From: an uncultured Corynebacterium sp. | Lineage (GTDB): Bacteria; Actinomycetota; Actinomycetes; Mycobacteriales; Mycobacteriaceae | Length of the DNA: 64,000 bases | Assembly: GCF_946222835.1 (NCBI RefSeq) | Contig: NZ_CAMIHD010000003.1 | Coordinates: forward strand, 62,001-126,000 | Direction: 5' to 3' | Shown: piece after piece, positions 43,005-51,552 of the stretch | How positions within the stretch are numbered: the first letter of the stretch is position 1 | How the letters are laid out: the number at the start of each line of letters is the position of its first letter | Translations under genes and position numbers: made by a program | Notes under the pieces: model-generated | The model's input: the letters and a program-made list of their open reading frames with translations, nothing else | Told to the model about the DNA's origin: nothing | The model's database searches: none

Positions 43005-46000
43005 ATGGCAGGCCCCGAATCGTTCGTCCCGCAGCAGTACCTTCTAGGTAGCGCGGCGCCGCGGCCGCGCACGCTGTGGGACATCATCACCACTACTGCG
43101 GAGATGCACCCAGACGCCGCCGCGCTAGACGACGGCGAAATCATCACCTACTCCGAGCTCATCCACGAAGTCGAGCTGTGGGCCACCGAGCTGCACGCCA
43201 ATGGTGTGCGCCGGGGCGATCGCATCGGCATTCGGATGACCTCCGGCAAGCGCGAGCTCTACCTCGCCATTTTGGCGACCCTGGCGGCGGGCGCGGCCTA
43301 CGTGCCTGTCGACGCCGACGACCCGGACGAGCGCGCCGAGATGGTCTTCGGCGAGGCCGATATCGATGGCGTTTTTACTGATGAAGGCTTCCGCTTCCTG
43401 CGCGATTCCGCGCGCCCGGACGCCCCGGCCGAGGAGTCCAATGCCCCGCTCCCAGAAGACACCGCGTGGATCATCTTCACCTCCGGTTCTACCGGCAAGC
43501 CGAAGGGCGTGGCCGTGAGCCACCGTTCCGCGGCCGCCTTCGTGGATGCCGAGGCCAGCCTCTTTTTGGTAAACCACCCGCACGGGCCACTCGGCCCGGA
43601 GGATCGTGTGCTCGCCGGGCTGTCCGTCGCCTTCGATGCCTCCTGCGAGGAAATGTGGCTGGCCTGGGGCCACGGTGGCTGCTTGGTCCCGGCACCGCGC
43701 TCCCTGGTGCGTTCCGGCATGGACTTAGGTCCGTGGCTCATCCGCCGCGATATCACCGTCGTGTCTACCGTGCCTACCCTGGCGGGCCTGTGGCCGGCCG
43801 AGGCGCTGGATAATATCCGCCTGCTCATCGTCGGCGGCGAGGCCTGCTCGCAGGAACTGGTGGACCGCCTGGCCACCGAGGACCGCGAGATGTGGAATAC
43901 CTACGGCCCTACCGAGGCCACGGTCGTCGCCTGTGCGCAGCAAATGCTGCCCGGACGGCCGGTGTCCATTGGCTTGCCGTTGAATGGGTGGGACCTGGTG
44001 GTCGTCGACAAGCAGGGCATGCCTGTGGAATTAGGCGGCGTCGGCGAGCTGGTGATCGGCGGCGTGGGACTGGCGTCCTACCTGGATCCGGCTAAGGACG
44101 CGGAGAAGTACGCCCCGCTGGAGTCGATGGGCTGGCAGCGTGCGTATCGCACCGGTGACCACGTGCGCCTGGAGGAGGACGGGCTGTACTTCGTCGGCCG
44201 CGTGGATGACCAGGTGAAAATTGGCGGGCGCCGAATCGAGCTCGGCGAGGTCGAAGCCAACGTTGCGGCCCTGGATAACGTCTATAACTCGGCCGTGGCC
44301 GTGCAAAAGACCCCGGGCGGCGAGTCCGTCTTGGTGGGCTATGTTTCCCTCGAAAATGAGACCAAGGGCTTCGATCACGAGGGCGCACACGCGCGTCTGG
44401 CCGATACCATGCCTGCTGCCCTGGTCCCGCGCATCTGTGTGATGGAAGAGCTGCCGGTGCGTACCTCCGGCAAGGTGGATAAGAAGGCCCTGCCGTGGCC
44501 GCTGCCTGGAGTGGGAGTGGAATCGACCACGCTGACCGAGACCGAGAAGTGGCTCGCGGAACTATGGGTGGAAACCCTTGGTGTGTCTGTGGAGGATGAG
44601 AACGCCGATTTCTTCTCTCTCGGCGGCACGTCGCTGGCGGCCGCGACCCTCGTGGGCCATATTAGGGAGCGCTACCCCACCGTGGCCGTACGCGACCTCT
44701 ACGACCACCCGCGCCTAGGCTCGCTGGCCGAGCTCATCGCTGGCGCCGAGCCGCGCCCCGCGGCTGCCGACGTCCCCATGCGCGAGGTCACCAAGGTCGG
44801 CTTCGGCACCCGCCTCGCCCAGACCCTGATTCAGATCCCCGTCATGACGCTGGCCGCCTCCAGCTGGCTGGCCTGGCTCATGTTGGGGTCCACCGTGGCG
44901 GCATCGCTGGACTTTGAGTGGGCCACGGCCTATCCGTGGTGGCTGGTCATTGCCATGCTCATCGTCTTTGTCACCCCTGTCGGCCGCATCCCGATTGGCG
45001 GCTACGGCGCGCGTCTTATTACGGCCGGCATTAAGCCGGGCGATTACCCGCGCGGCGGTTCGACGCACCTGCGCATCTGGGCGGCCGAGCGCTGGGCTAA
45101 TGCCTCTGGCGCGAGCTCCCTGGCCGGTGCCACGCGCGTGAATAACTACGCCCGCACGCTTGGCGTCAAGGTCAAGCGCGGCGTGGACCTGCACTCCCTG
45201 CCGCCGGTTACCGGCCTGCTCACCTTGGGCAAGCACGCCGCCATCGAGCCCGAAGTGGACCTTTCCGGTTATTGGCTGGACGGCGATATCTTGCATGTGG
45301 GCGCCATCGACGTGAAGGAAGGCGCTCGCATGGCCGCGCGCTCCACGCTGCTGCCTGGCACCGTGGTGGGCAAGTATGCCCACGTGGAGGCCGGTTCCAC
45401 CGTCACGGGCCGCAAGAAGATCAAGGACGGCCAGCGCTGGTCCGGCTCGCCTGCCCAGAAGGTGGGCCGCTCCAAGCACCGCTTCCCGTCCCATACGCCA
45501 AAGCGCCGGCCGTGGTGGGTGGCCATTTATGACGCCACTTCCGTCCTTCTCGCCATCCAGCCGGTTGTTGCGCTGGCGGTAGGCGCGGCGATCGTCTTGG
45601 CCCTCGTGCATTCCACGGGCGGCGATAGCTTCGTCGGTGCGGTCTTCTTCGCGCCCGTTGGCGCGCTGGCGGCCTTTGCCACCTATATGCTGCAGACTTG
45701 GCTGGGCGTGCGCATCCTCTCGCTGGGCATTAGCTCGGGCGTAGCACCCGTGCGCTCGGCCAAGGGCTGGCGCCTGTGGGCCATCGAGCGCCTCATGGAC
45801 GAGGCTCGCACCAAACTCTTTCCGCTCTATGCCTCCCAGCTGACCCCGGCGTGGCTGCGCTCGCTCGGCGCGGAGATTGGCACCAACGTGGAAATCTCCA
45901 CCGCGGTGATGATCCCCAAGCTCACCGAGGTCAAAGAGGGTGCCTTCCTGGCCGATGACACCATGATCGGCGGCTATGAGCTCGGCGGTGGCTGGATGCG

Positions 46001-46907
46001 CACCGGTGAGACGAAGGTGGGCAAGCGATCCTTCGTGGGCAACTCCGGCATCACCGCACCCGGCCGCAAGCTATCGAAGAACTCGCTGGTTGCCGTTCTT
46101 TCTTCTACCCCGAAGAAGACGAAGGCCGGCGCCAACTGGTGGGGTGCGCCGCCAGAGCGCATGCGTCGCGTGACCGTGGAGGTGGACTCCCCCGCCAACT
46201 CGGGTGAGGCGCTGACCTATAACCCGGGCTTTGCCGTCAAGGCCGCCCGAGGAGTGGTGGAAACCATGCGCCTTTTGGCACCGATGTTTTCTGCCATGCT
46301 GCTCGCAGCAACCCTCAGCGTCTACGACTTGCTTCTCGACGTCCTCGGCTTCCCCCTCACCTGGCTCCTCTCCGGCCTCGTGCTCATGGGCATGGGTGCG
46401 GTGGCCATGGCCGTGACCGTCGCGGTGAAGTGGATCTGCGTGGGCAAGCACCGCGCGGCTGACCACCCGCTGTGGTCCGCTTTTGTCTGGCTCAATGAGC
46501 TGCAGGATACCTTTGTGGAGGTCGTCGCCGCGCCGTGGTTCTTCCAGCACACCTACGGCTCCGGAGAGATCAACTTGGGGCTGCGCGCCCTCGGCGTGGA
46601 AATCGGCCGCGGTGCGTGGATCGATTCCTACTGGTTCCCGGAAACGGACCTCATTCGCGTCGGGGAGGCCGCCACCGTGGGACCTGGCACGGTGGTGCAA
46701 ACCCACCTTTTCCAGGACCGCGTGATGAGCCTAGATACCGTCACCATCCAGGACGGCTCCACGCTGGCCGCCCACTCGGTGGCGCTGCCGGCCTCGCTCA
46801 TCGGCACGGCTTCCACCGTGGGCCCCGGCTCGCTGGTTATGCGCGGTGACCGCGTGCCTACCAACGCCGTATGGCAGGGCAACCCCATCGAGCCGTGGGA
46901 GCGATAG
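43005..46907 (+). CDS. Pls/PosA-type membrane non-ribosomal peptide synthetase, predicted lysine-activating
   Basis: 1300 residues. The adenylation domain (about 20-500) has A3 IIFTSGSTGKPKGVAVSHR, A5 NTYGPTEATV, A7 YRTGDHV, A8 GRVDDQVKIGGRRIELGEVE and A10 RTSGKVDKKALP. The carrier domain (about 508-588) has LGGTSL with Ser543 for phosphopantetheine. Six transmembrane helices follow in three pairs (about 607-665, 843-905, 1089-1146), each pair followed by a soluble hexapeptide-repeat, acyltransferase-like domain. There is no classical condensation or thioesterase domain. That is the architecture of streptomycete epsilon-poly-L-lysine synthetase. Hand-read pocket code: D211 A212 E215 S254 I275 G277 T299 V307 V308 K490, close to the published lysine code. 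Product (a poly-amino acid or a wall modification) is inference. Confidence 0.88.
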   Translation: MAGPESFVPQQYLLGSAAPRPRTLWDIITTTAEMHPDAAALDDGEIITYSELIHEVELWATELHANGVRRGDRIGIRMTSGKRELYLAILATLAAGAAYVPVDADDPDERAEMVFGEADIDGVFTDEGFRFLRDSARPDAPAEESNAPLPEDTAWIIFTSGSTGKPKGVAVSHRSAAAFVDAEASLFLVNHPHGPLGPEDRVLAGLSVAFDASCEEMWLAWGHGGCLVPAPRSLVRSGMDLGPWLIRRDITVVSTVPTLAGLWPAEALDNIRLLIVGGEACSQELVDRLATEDREMWNTYGPTEATVVACAQQMLPGRPVSIGLPLNGWDLVVVDKQGMPVELGGVGELVIGGVGLASYLDPAKDAEKYAPLESMGWQRAYRTGDHVRLEEDGLYFVGRVDDQVKIGGRRIELGEVEANVAALDNVYNSAVAVQKTPGGESVLVGYVSLENETKGFDHEGAHARLADTMPAALVPRICVMEELPVRTSGKVDKKALPWPLPGVGVESTTLTETEKWLAELWVETLGVSVEDENADFFSLGGTSLAAATLVGHIRERYPTVAVRDLYDHPRLGSLAELIAGAEPRPAAADVPMREVTKVGFGTRLAQTLIQIPVMTLAASSWLAWLMLGSTVAASLDFEWATAYPWWLVIAMLIVFVTPVGRIPIGGYGARLITAGIKPGDYPRGGSTHLRIWAAERWANASGASSLAGATRVNNYARTLGVKVKRGVDLHSLPPVTGLLTLGKHAAIEPEVDLSGYWLDGDILHVGAIDVKEGARMAARSTLLPGTVVGKYAHVEAGSTVTGRKKIKDGQRWSGSPAQKVGRSKHRFPSHTPKRRPWWVAIYDATSVLLAIQPVVALAVGAAIVLALVHSTGGDSFVGAVFFAPVGALAAFATYMLQTWLGVRILSLGISSGVAPVRSAKGWRLWAIERLMDEARTKLFPLYASQLTPAWLRSLGAEIGTNVEISTAVMIPKLTEVKEGAFLADDTMIGGYELGGGWMRTGETKVGKRSFVGNSGITAPGRKLSKNSLVAVLSSTPKKTKAGANWWGAPPERMRRVTVEVDSPANSGEALTYNPGFAVKAARGVVETMRLLAPMFSAMLLAATLSVYDLLLDVLGFPLTWLLSGLVLMGMGAVAMAVTVAVKWICVGKHRAADHPLWSAFVWLNELQDTFVEVVAAPWFFQHTYGSGEINLGLRALGVEIGRGAWIDSYWFPETDLIRVGEAATVGPGTVVQTHLFQDRVMSLDTVTIQDGSTLAAHSVALPASLIGTASTVGPGSLVMRGDRVPTNAVWQGNPIEPWER

Positions 46908-46929
46908 GTCGCCGGCCATAATCTGCGCC

Positions 46930-48576
46930 CTACCGCGCGAAGTCCTGGTATTTAATCATCTCGCCGGACTTGAAGTCCCAGGCCTCCACCCGGACGCGGT
47001 CTGCAAAGACCTTGACCCGCAGTCCGGTGGAGGCCTCTTCCTTTTCTTTGACGATTGTCTCGTCATTATCGCCATCCGGCAGGTACTCATTGAGGATGGC
47101 ACCGGTGTTGACCACGGGGAAGCCGGTGCGCCCAGCCTCGCCGGTGCCGTCGTAGCGCCGAGTTCCCCACCAGTTATTTTGGCGCAGCGAAGAGTGGCTA
47201 TGGCTGCTAAACCACACGATGTTGTTGTACTTATTGACCACGTTGGATAGCGCCTCAAGGTCCTCAAAGTCATTCTGGTACCACGCCGAATGGGACATCG
47301 ATACCGTCTGCGGCAGCAACGGATGGCTAAAGACCAGCGCCGGCGTCCCCTTGGCATCCCAGTACGCTAGACGCTCATCTAACCAGTCGAGCTGCTCCTT
47401 GCTGATGCGCTGGAACGGCTCCTTGCCGTGGCGCAGAATATCAGAATAAAACTCGGTATTTACCGAAATGAGCGGCACCCCATCCACCACTTCTTCCTTC
47501 CACGGCTTGTCCTGGCCGGAGTGCTTCAGGAAGCGATCCAGGTAGGTCTTAGAGCCTTCCTTGCCATACATTTCGTGGTTGCCGATGGTCCACAATTCCT
47601 TGCCCGAATCGTGCGGCACCTCGCTGTGCGCGGCCAAGAAATCATCCCACTGCTGCTGCGAGCCATCGTCCACGAGGTCGCCGTTGAGCACCAGCGCCCC
47701 GGCCTTGTTATCCATGGCGTTCAACTGGCGCACCGCGTCTTTGTAGTCTTGGGGGTCGCCTTGGACGTCGGAAAGCACGTCCACGGTAGCCTGCGGCGAG
47801 CCCTGAAGCTCACCGAGCGGCTTGACGACGCCCACGTTATCCACCGCCCACCACCAGTCATCATTGCCGTTGTTGTAGCTGAAGCTAACCTGCATATTCT
47901 TCGCGCCGGCCGGCACGTCCACGCCAATGGACTCGTGCTTGGAGAAGACGTCCTCGTTGAAGGCGGCAATTTCCTGTGTCTCCCCACCATCGAAGGACAC
48001 CGTCACCGTGGCATTCTGCCCTTCTTTGCCTTGGCGATAATGGTGATCGAACTCCACATTCACCCGGTCCTGCCCCGCCACCGGGATGGCCGGGCTCTTT
48101 AGACCCGCGGTCATGGAATCGCCTTCGGCCAAGCGTTGCTGCTTGTTGTCAATGATTGCGAAGGTGTCATGCGCCTGGGTGAAATAGTGGCGCATATCGG
48201 TGCCGGCAGCCCAGGTCCAGTGGCGCATATCGCCAAAGGTCCAGCCCTTCCATCGGGCCTCGCCCGAGTCCACGCCCTGCACGTCGGTCTTCCACCCCTC
48301 CGGCGCGCGGTGGGTGAACCATGCCGGGGTATCCACCTCATCGAAGCTTTCCTGCCACAGCACCCGCGATTCTGTGCCTTCCCCCGGCTGCGCATCGTCT
48401 CCCGCCGAGGACCCCTCGGACGAGCCCTGGGAGGACCCCCAAGAAGAGCCTAACGATGACCCCAAAGAAGAACCAAGGGAGGAACCTGGAAGCGAGGACT
48501 GGGCCGTCGCAACAGGTGCGCCCACCATTCCGGTGAGCGCCAGGACAGATGAGAAAGCACAGAGTTTATTTTTCAT
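46930..48576 (-). CDS. secreted metallophosphoesterase with SSLG-repeat N-terminus
   Basis: 548 residues. Signal peptide (KLCAFSSVLALTGMVGAPVA, cleavage after ATA, residue 25), then eight four-residue repeats SSx(G/P) (residues 27-58), a beta-rich module starting LWQESFDEVDTPAWFTHRAP, and a calcineurin-like domain. The phosphoesterase motifs are VLSDVQGD (the usual DxH reads D-V-Q), LNGDLVDDGS, IGNHEMYG, VFSHPLLP and SSHSHSS (usually GHxH). The first metal His is thus replaced. Exported hydrolase of phosphate esters or nucleotides; substrate unknown. ATG overlaps no other gene. Confidence 0.85.
   Translation of the reverse strand: MKNKLCAFSSVLALTGMVGAPVATAQSSLPGSSLGSSLGSSLGSSWGSSQGSSEGSSAGDDAQPGEGTESRVLWQESFDEVDTPAWFTHRAPEGWKTDVQGVDSGEARWKGWTFGDMRHWTWAAGTDMRHYFTQAHDTFAIIDNKQQRLAEGDSMTAGLKSPAIPVAGQDRVNVEFDHHYRQGKEGQNATVTVSFDGGETQEIAAFNEDVFSKHESIGVDVPAGAKNMQVSFSYNNGNDDWWWAVDNVGVVKPLGELQGSPQATVDVLSDVQGDPQDYKDAVRQLNAMDNKAGALVLNGDLVDDGSQQQWDDFLAAHSEVPHDSGKELWTIGNHEMYGKEGSKTYLDRFLKHSGQDKPWKEEVVDGVPLISVNTEFYSDILRHGKEPFQRISKEQLDWLDERLAYWDAKGTPALVFSHPLLPQTVSMSHSAWYQNDFEDLEALSNVVNKYNNIVWFSSHSHSSLRQNNWWGTRRYDGTGEAGRTGFPVVNTGAILNEYLPDGDNDETIVKEKEEASTGLRVKVFADRVRVEAWDFKSGEMIKYQDFAR
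48403..48498 (-). repeat. tandem 12-bp repeats coding SSxG
   Basis: Eight near-identical 12-base units in the metallophosphoesterase gene code the Ser-Ser-x-Gly stalk. Units differ mainly at the third residue (Leu, Leu, Leu, Leu, Trp, Gln, Glu, Ala). Such repeats can change number by slippage. Confidence 0.8.
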
Positions 48577-48623
48577 AATTCAATTTCTATCCGGCCTGGG
48601 CAACGAGGCGGTTACATATACGT

Positions 48624-48660
48624 AAACTCTTGGCAAGCACTACATGCCTGCCAAGAGTTT
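48624..48660 (-). terminator. hairpin terminator after the lipase-like gene
   Basis: AAACTCTTGGCA (48624-48635) and TGCCAAGAGTTT (48649-48660) pair perfectly over 12 bp across a 13-base loop. Read leftward it ends in TTT and separates the alpha/beta hydrolase from the metallophosphoesterase. Confidence 0.8.
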
Positions 48661-48682
48661 TCACTTTGAGTTCAGCGTGAAC

Positions 48683-49828
48683 TTAGACGTGGCGGTCTAG
48701 CCACTCCACAACGGTATCGAGGGCCTGATCGGCAGCCGGCTCATTAAAGACCTCGTGCTTCTGGCCTTCCCAAGTCACATACTCCACGTCTTCAGAAGAA
48801 ATGGAGTTGTGCCAATCCTGGGAGAAATACGGCGGCACGATGCCGTCCTTGGTGCCGTGCATGATGAGCGTCGGTGCGGTGAAGAGATCCGCATTGACGG
48901 CGTCATAATTCGCGATTGCTGCCAGCTGCAGGGCGGTACCGGCGCTGGTTTTCTGCGCGATGAGCGGGCTCGAGGCATACTCGTCCTTCACCGCCTGGTT
49001 AGTGGAAGTGCCATCCGTAAATGGATTAGACAGCATAATGCCCTTGCTCCACTCCGGCGACTCCACACCAATTTCGGTGCGGTGCGGGATTAGGTTCTGC
49101 GCGTAGTGGGCATTGAAACTGGTGAGCTGGGCCAGCGGCAGGCGCTCAAAGATGGTGGGATCCAACTTCTTCTGAGTCTCAGAAATATCATCCGGCGTGA
49201 TATTCTTTCCCGCAACATTCTTGCCAGAAAGGTTCAGCGGCGCGCCGCCACCGTTGGTGATGATGCCATCGACCTTGCCCGGGTTACGAATGCCATAGGC
49301 CTCCACGGTCAGCGAGCCCATCGAGTGGCCCAGCAGGAAGGTCTTTACTCCCTGGTTTTCCTCCTTGGCCATGTCCACCACATGGTCGAAGTCATCCAGG
49401 ATGTACTGGAAATTATCGATGTGCCCCAGCGGCACGCTGCCGCCGGCGGACTTGCCGTGCCCGCGGTGATCTACACGGTAGACATTGTAGCCCGCATCCA
49501 GCAGGCGCTTGGCGACGTAATCATATCGCCCCGAGTGCTCAGACACACCGTGCGCCAAAACCACCGCACCGCGTGGGTTGGCCACCTTCTGCTTGCGGTA
49601 GTAGATCTTGACGCCCTCGCCGTGAGCGCTGTCGAAGTAGCCTTCTTCATCAGATACCTGCTTCTCCGAGACGGTCGGGCGTCCCAACACATCCGGCTTT
49701 TGGTCCGCCGCTGGCGCAGGCGCCGGGACTTCCTGGGCGATTGCCCCTGCCGTGAGCGTGCCTGATACCGCAACTGGTGCCGCCAGTACTGCTGCCGCCG
49801 TCAAACAAGCGGTTACGTGCTTCTTCAT
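48683..49828 (-). CDS. secreted alpha/beta hydrolase, monoacylglycerol-lipase-like
   Basis: 381 residues from ATG 49828, with AAGGGGG before it; the longer frame upstream lacks a site. Signal peptide MKKHVTACLTAAAVLAAPVA with cleavage near AIA-QE. The fold is lysophospholipase/MGL: VLAHGVSEHSGRYDYVAKRL, YRVDHRGHGKSAGG, nucleophile GHSMGSL, acid in MHGTKDGIVPP, His in GQKHEVFNE. It probably cleaves monoacylglycerols or envelope lipids outside the membrane (inference). It may act together with the secreted lipase at 6349 on external lipids. Confidence 0.88.
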   Translation of the reverse strand: MKKHVTACLTAAAVLAAPVAVSGTLTAGAIAQEVPAPAPAADQKPDVLGRPTVSEKQVSDEEGYFDSAHGEGVKIYYRKQKVANPRGAVVLAHGVSEHSGRYDYVAKRLLDAGYNVYRVDHRGHGKSAGGSVPLGHIDNFQYILDDFDHVVDMAKEENQGVKTFLLGHSMGSLTVEAYGIRNPGKVDGIITNGGGAPLNLSGKNVAGKNITPDDISETQKKLDPTIFERLPLAQLTSFNAHYAQNLIPHRTEIGVESPEWSKGIMLSNPFTDGTSTNQAVKDEYASSPLIAQKTSAGTALQLAAIANYDAVNADLFTAPTLIMHGTKDGIVPPYFSQDWHNSISSEDVEYVTWEGQKHEVFNEPAADQALDTVVEWLDRHV

Positions 49829-50106
49829 TATCACTGCCCCCTTGAGGTGTTGTAGCTCATATCGATTAGCCAGATGAGATTGGGATAACAGTGATGCTAA
49901 ACATTCTGAGACGAAGACCACAAATAGTTTTCAACAATGCTATCTACGGTCCCGTAACATAACCGCACGGAAATACCCCTTTAAAATCCCCTAATTTCCG
50001 CAAAGCTATTCCTCCCCATTTACCCCCTTTTGGTACCCCTAAAACAAAAAACGGGAAACCCGGACTTACCGAGTTTCCGCCTAATGTGCGGCTAATTTAG
50101 CTCAAC
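49829..50106. promoter_or_regulatory. 278-bp gap: hydrolase promoter region and ppk2 terminator
   Basis: AT-rich relative to the genes. The right part holds a leftward terminator for ppk2 (50054-50078). The left part should hold the hydrolase promoter; no clear boxes were recognised. Confidence 0.35.
50041..50078 (-). terminator. ppk2 intrinsic terminator
   Basis: GGAAACCCGG (50054-50063) and CCGAGTTTCC (50069-50078) pair with one mismatch across a 5-base loop. Read leftward, CGTTTTTTGTTTT follows. Confidence 0.85.
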
Positions 50107-51006
50107 CTAGTCACCAATCTGGTCGCGACCACGCTTAACGATGTTCTCATCGACCTCGCCCACCAGCTCGTGGTCCTTATTCGTGTACTCAAACTTGGAC
50201 AGCACATAGCGCATGGCGTTAATACGGGCACGCTTTTTGTCGTTGGACTTAATGGTAATCCACGGCGACTCTTCCGTATCCGTGTAGCGGAACTGCTCTT
50301 CCTTCGCACGGGTGTAGTCATCCCACTTATCCAGCGAAGCCAAGTCCATCGGAGACAGCTTCCACTGGCGCACCGGGTCGATCTGGCGGATAGCGAAGCG
50401 GGTGCGCTGCTCCTTACGGGTAACCGAGAACCACAACTTGGTCAGGGAGATACCCGAGCCAAGAATCATGTTCTCCAGCATCGGGACCTCACGAAGGAAC
50501 TCCGCGTGCTGACTTTCGGTACAAAAGCCCATAACGCGCTCCACACCGGAGCGGTTATACCAAGAGCGGTCAAAGAAGACGATCTCGCCACCGGCTGGGA
50601 AGTGTTCAATATAGCGCTGGAAATACCACGAGGTGGACTCACGCGGCGACGGCTTCTCCAATGCCACAGTGCGAGCACCACGCGGGTTCAGGTGCTCGTT
50701 AAAACGCTTAATGGTGCCACCCTTACCGGCTGCGTCGCGCCCTTCAAAGATAATAATGTGGCGCTGGCCAGTCTCCTTGGTCCAGTTCTGCCACTTCAGC
50801 AGCTCAATCTGCAGAGCGCGCTTCACAGACTCGTACTCGTCGCGAGTCATACGCTCATCATAGGGGTAATTTTCACGCCAAGTCTGAACCGGGGAACCAT
50901 CCGGCATGATCAGCGAAGGATCATCCTCGTCGGTTCCATCGACGACGTAGCCGTCAGTTTTTGCCAGGTCGATCTCGGGAAGGTCGTCGTCTTTAATATC
51001 AGCCAT
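50107..51006 (-). CDS. ppk2: polyphosphate kinase 2
   Basis: 299 residues. It uses polyphosphate to phosphorylate nucleoside diphosphates (or the reverse). Walker A is FEGRDAAGKGGTIKRFNEHL, with the PPK2 signature RSWYNRSGVERVMGFC (Walker B FFDRSWYN) and the lid region RFAIRQIDPVRQWKLSPMD. Single-domain class I type by length. In C. glutamicum ppk2 flanks the porin genes, as here. Its own terminator follows at 50041-50078. Confidence 0.94.
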   Translation of the reverse strand: MADIKDDDLPEIDLAKTDGYVVDGTDEDDPSLIMPDGSPVQTWRENYPYDERMTRDEYESVKRALQIELLKWQNWTKETGQRHIIIFEGRDAAGKGGTIKRFNEHLNPRGARTVALEKPSPRESTSWYFQRYIEHFPAGGEIVFFDRSWYNRSGVERVMGFCTESQHAEFLREVPMLENMILGSGISLTKLWFSVTRKEQRTRFAIRQIDPVRQWKLSPMDLASLDKWDDYTRAKEEQFRYTDTEESPWITIKSNDKKRARINAMRYVLSKFEYTNKDHELVGEVDENIVKRGRDQIGD

Positions 51007-51090
51007 GCATTTAGTGTAACCCGAATGTAGGCATCAAGCGCGCTAAATTTTCGCAGTTACCCCTGCCCCCAATTGAGCAATAAAACAAAA

Positions 51091-51120
51091 AGAAGGCCTA
51101 CCGGTTCGGTAGGCCTTCCT
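51091..51120. terminator. terminator between porA and ppk2
   Basis: AAGGCCTACCG (51093-51103) pairs with CGGTAGGCCTT (51107-51117) over 11 bp with a three-base loop. A-rich on the left and T-rich on the right, so it can work in both directions; read leftward it ends the porH-porA message. Confidence 0.88.
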
Positions 51121-51159
51121 TCTTCAGCGAGCGTTAAAGCTCAGAGCTGAAAGATGTTC

Positions 51160-51291
51160 TTATGCGAACATGCCGAGCAGCTGGGAAGCGCCCTTAGCAA
51201 TCTGAACGAGCGGCTCGATCAGGGTTCCGTAGATGTTCAGGTCGTTTGCGAACTCGGAAGAACCGATTGCGAAGTTAATGAAGCCGTCCAT
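51160..51291 (-). CDS. porA: PorA-type mycomembrane pore-forming peptide
   Basis: 43 residues, MDGFINFAIGSSEFANDLNI then YGTLIEPLVQIAKGASQLLG and MFA, no signal peptide, with AAGGAG five bases before the ATG. In C. glutamicum a 45-residue PorA and PorH form a heteromeric, mycolic-acylated cation channel in the outer membrane, and their genes lie between groEL2 and ppk2 exactly as here. Sequence similarity in the family is low, so naming rests on position, size, the amphipathic helix and the Ser residues available for mycoloylation. It is downstream of porH in one message. Confidence 0.78.
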   Translation of the reverse strand: MDGFINFAIGSSEFANDLNIYGTLIEPLVQIAKGASQLLGMFA

Positions 51292-51363
51292 TTTATCTCC
51301 TTAGGACTAGTATTTGAAGATTGAAGATCAGAACCTAAAAGGCCCCGATGAGAAGTAAATGAA

Positions 51364-51552
51364 TTACTTGTTCTCAGCAATCAGGGAAGAGGTGCCTGGG
51401 AAGAAATCAGCTGCCTCAGGCTCGGAGGACAGGAAGTCGAAGGCCAAGATGGTGTTCTGGAAGAAGGAACCAACGTTGCCCAGGATCTTGCCCCAGCCTT
51501 CCCAGGTGTCTACGAAGTTGTCGAGGTGGGTGATAACGTTAGAGAGATCCAT
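51364..51552 (-). CDS. porH: PorH-type mycomembrane pore-forming peptide
   Basis: 62 residues starting MDLSNVITHLDNFVDTWEGW, which resembles the MDLS start of C. glutamicum PorH, followed by GKILGNVGSFFQNTILAF and an acidic end. No signal peptide; AGGAG lies seven bases before the ATG. It partners PorA in the outer-membrane channel. First gene of the porH-porA unit, 72 bp ahead of porA. The longer frame to 51630 has no better start. Confidence 0.78.
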   Translation of the reverse strand: MDLSNVITHLDNFVDTWEGWGKILGNVGSFFQNTILAFDFLSSEPEAADFFPGTSSLIAENK

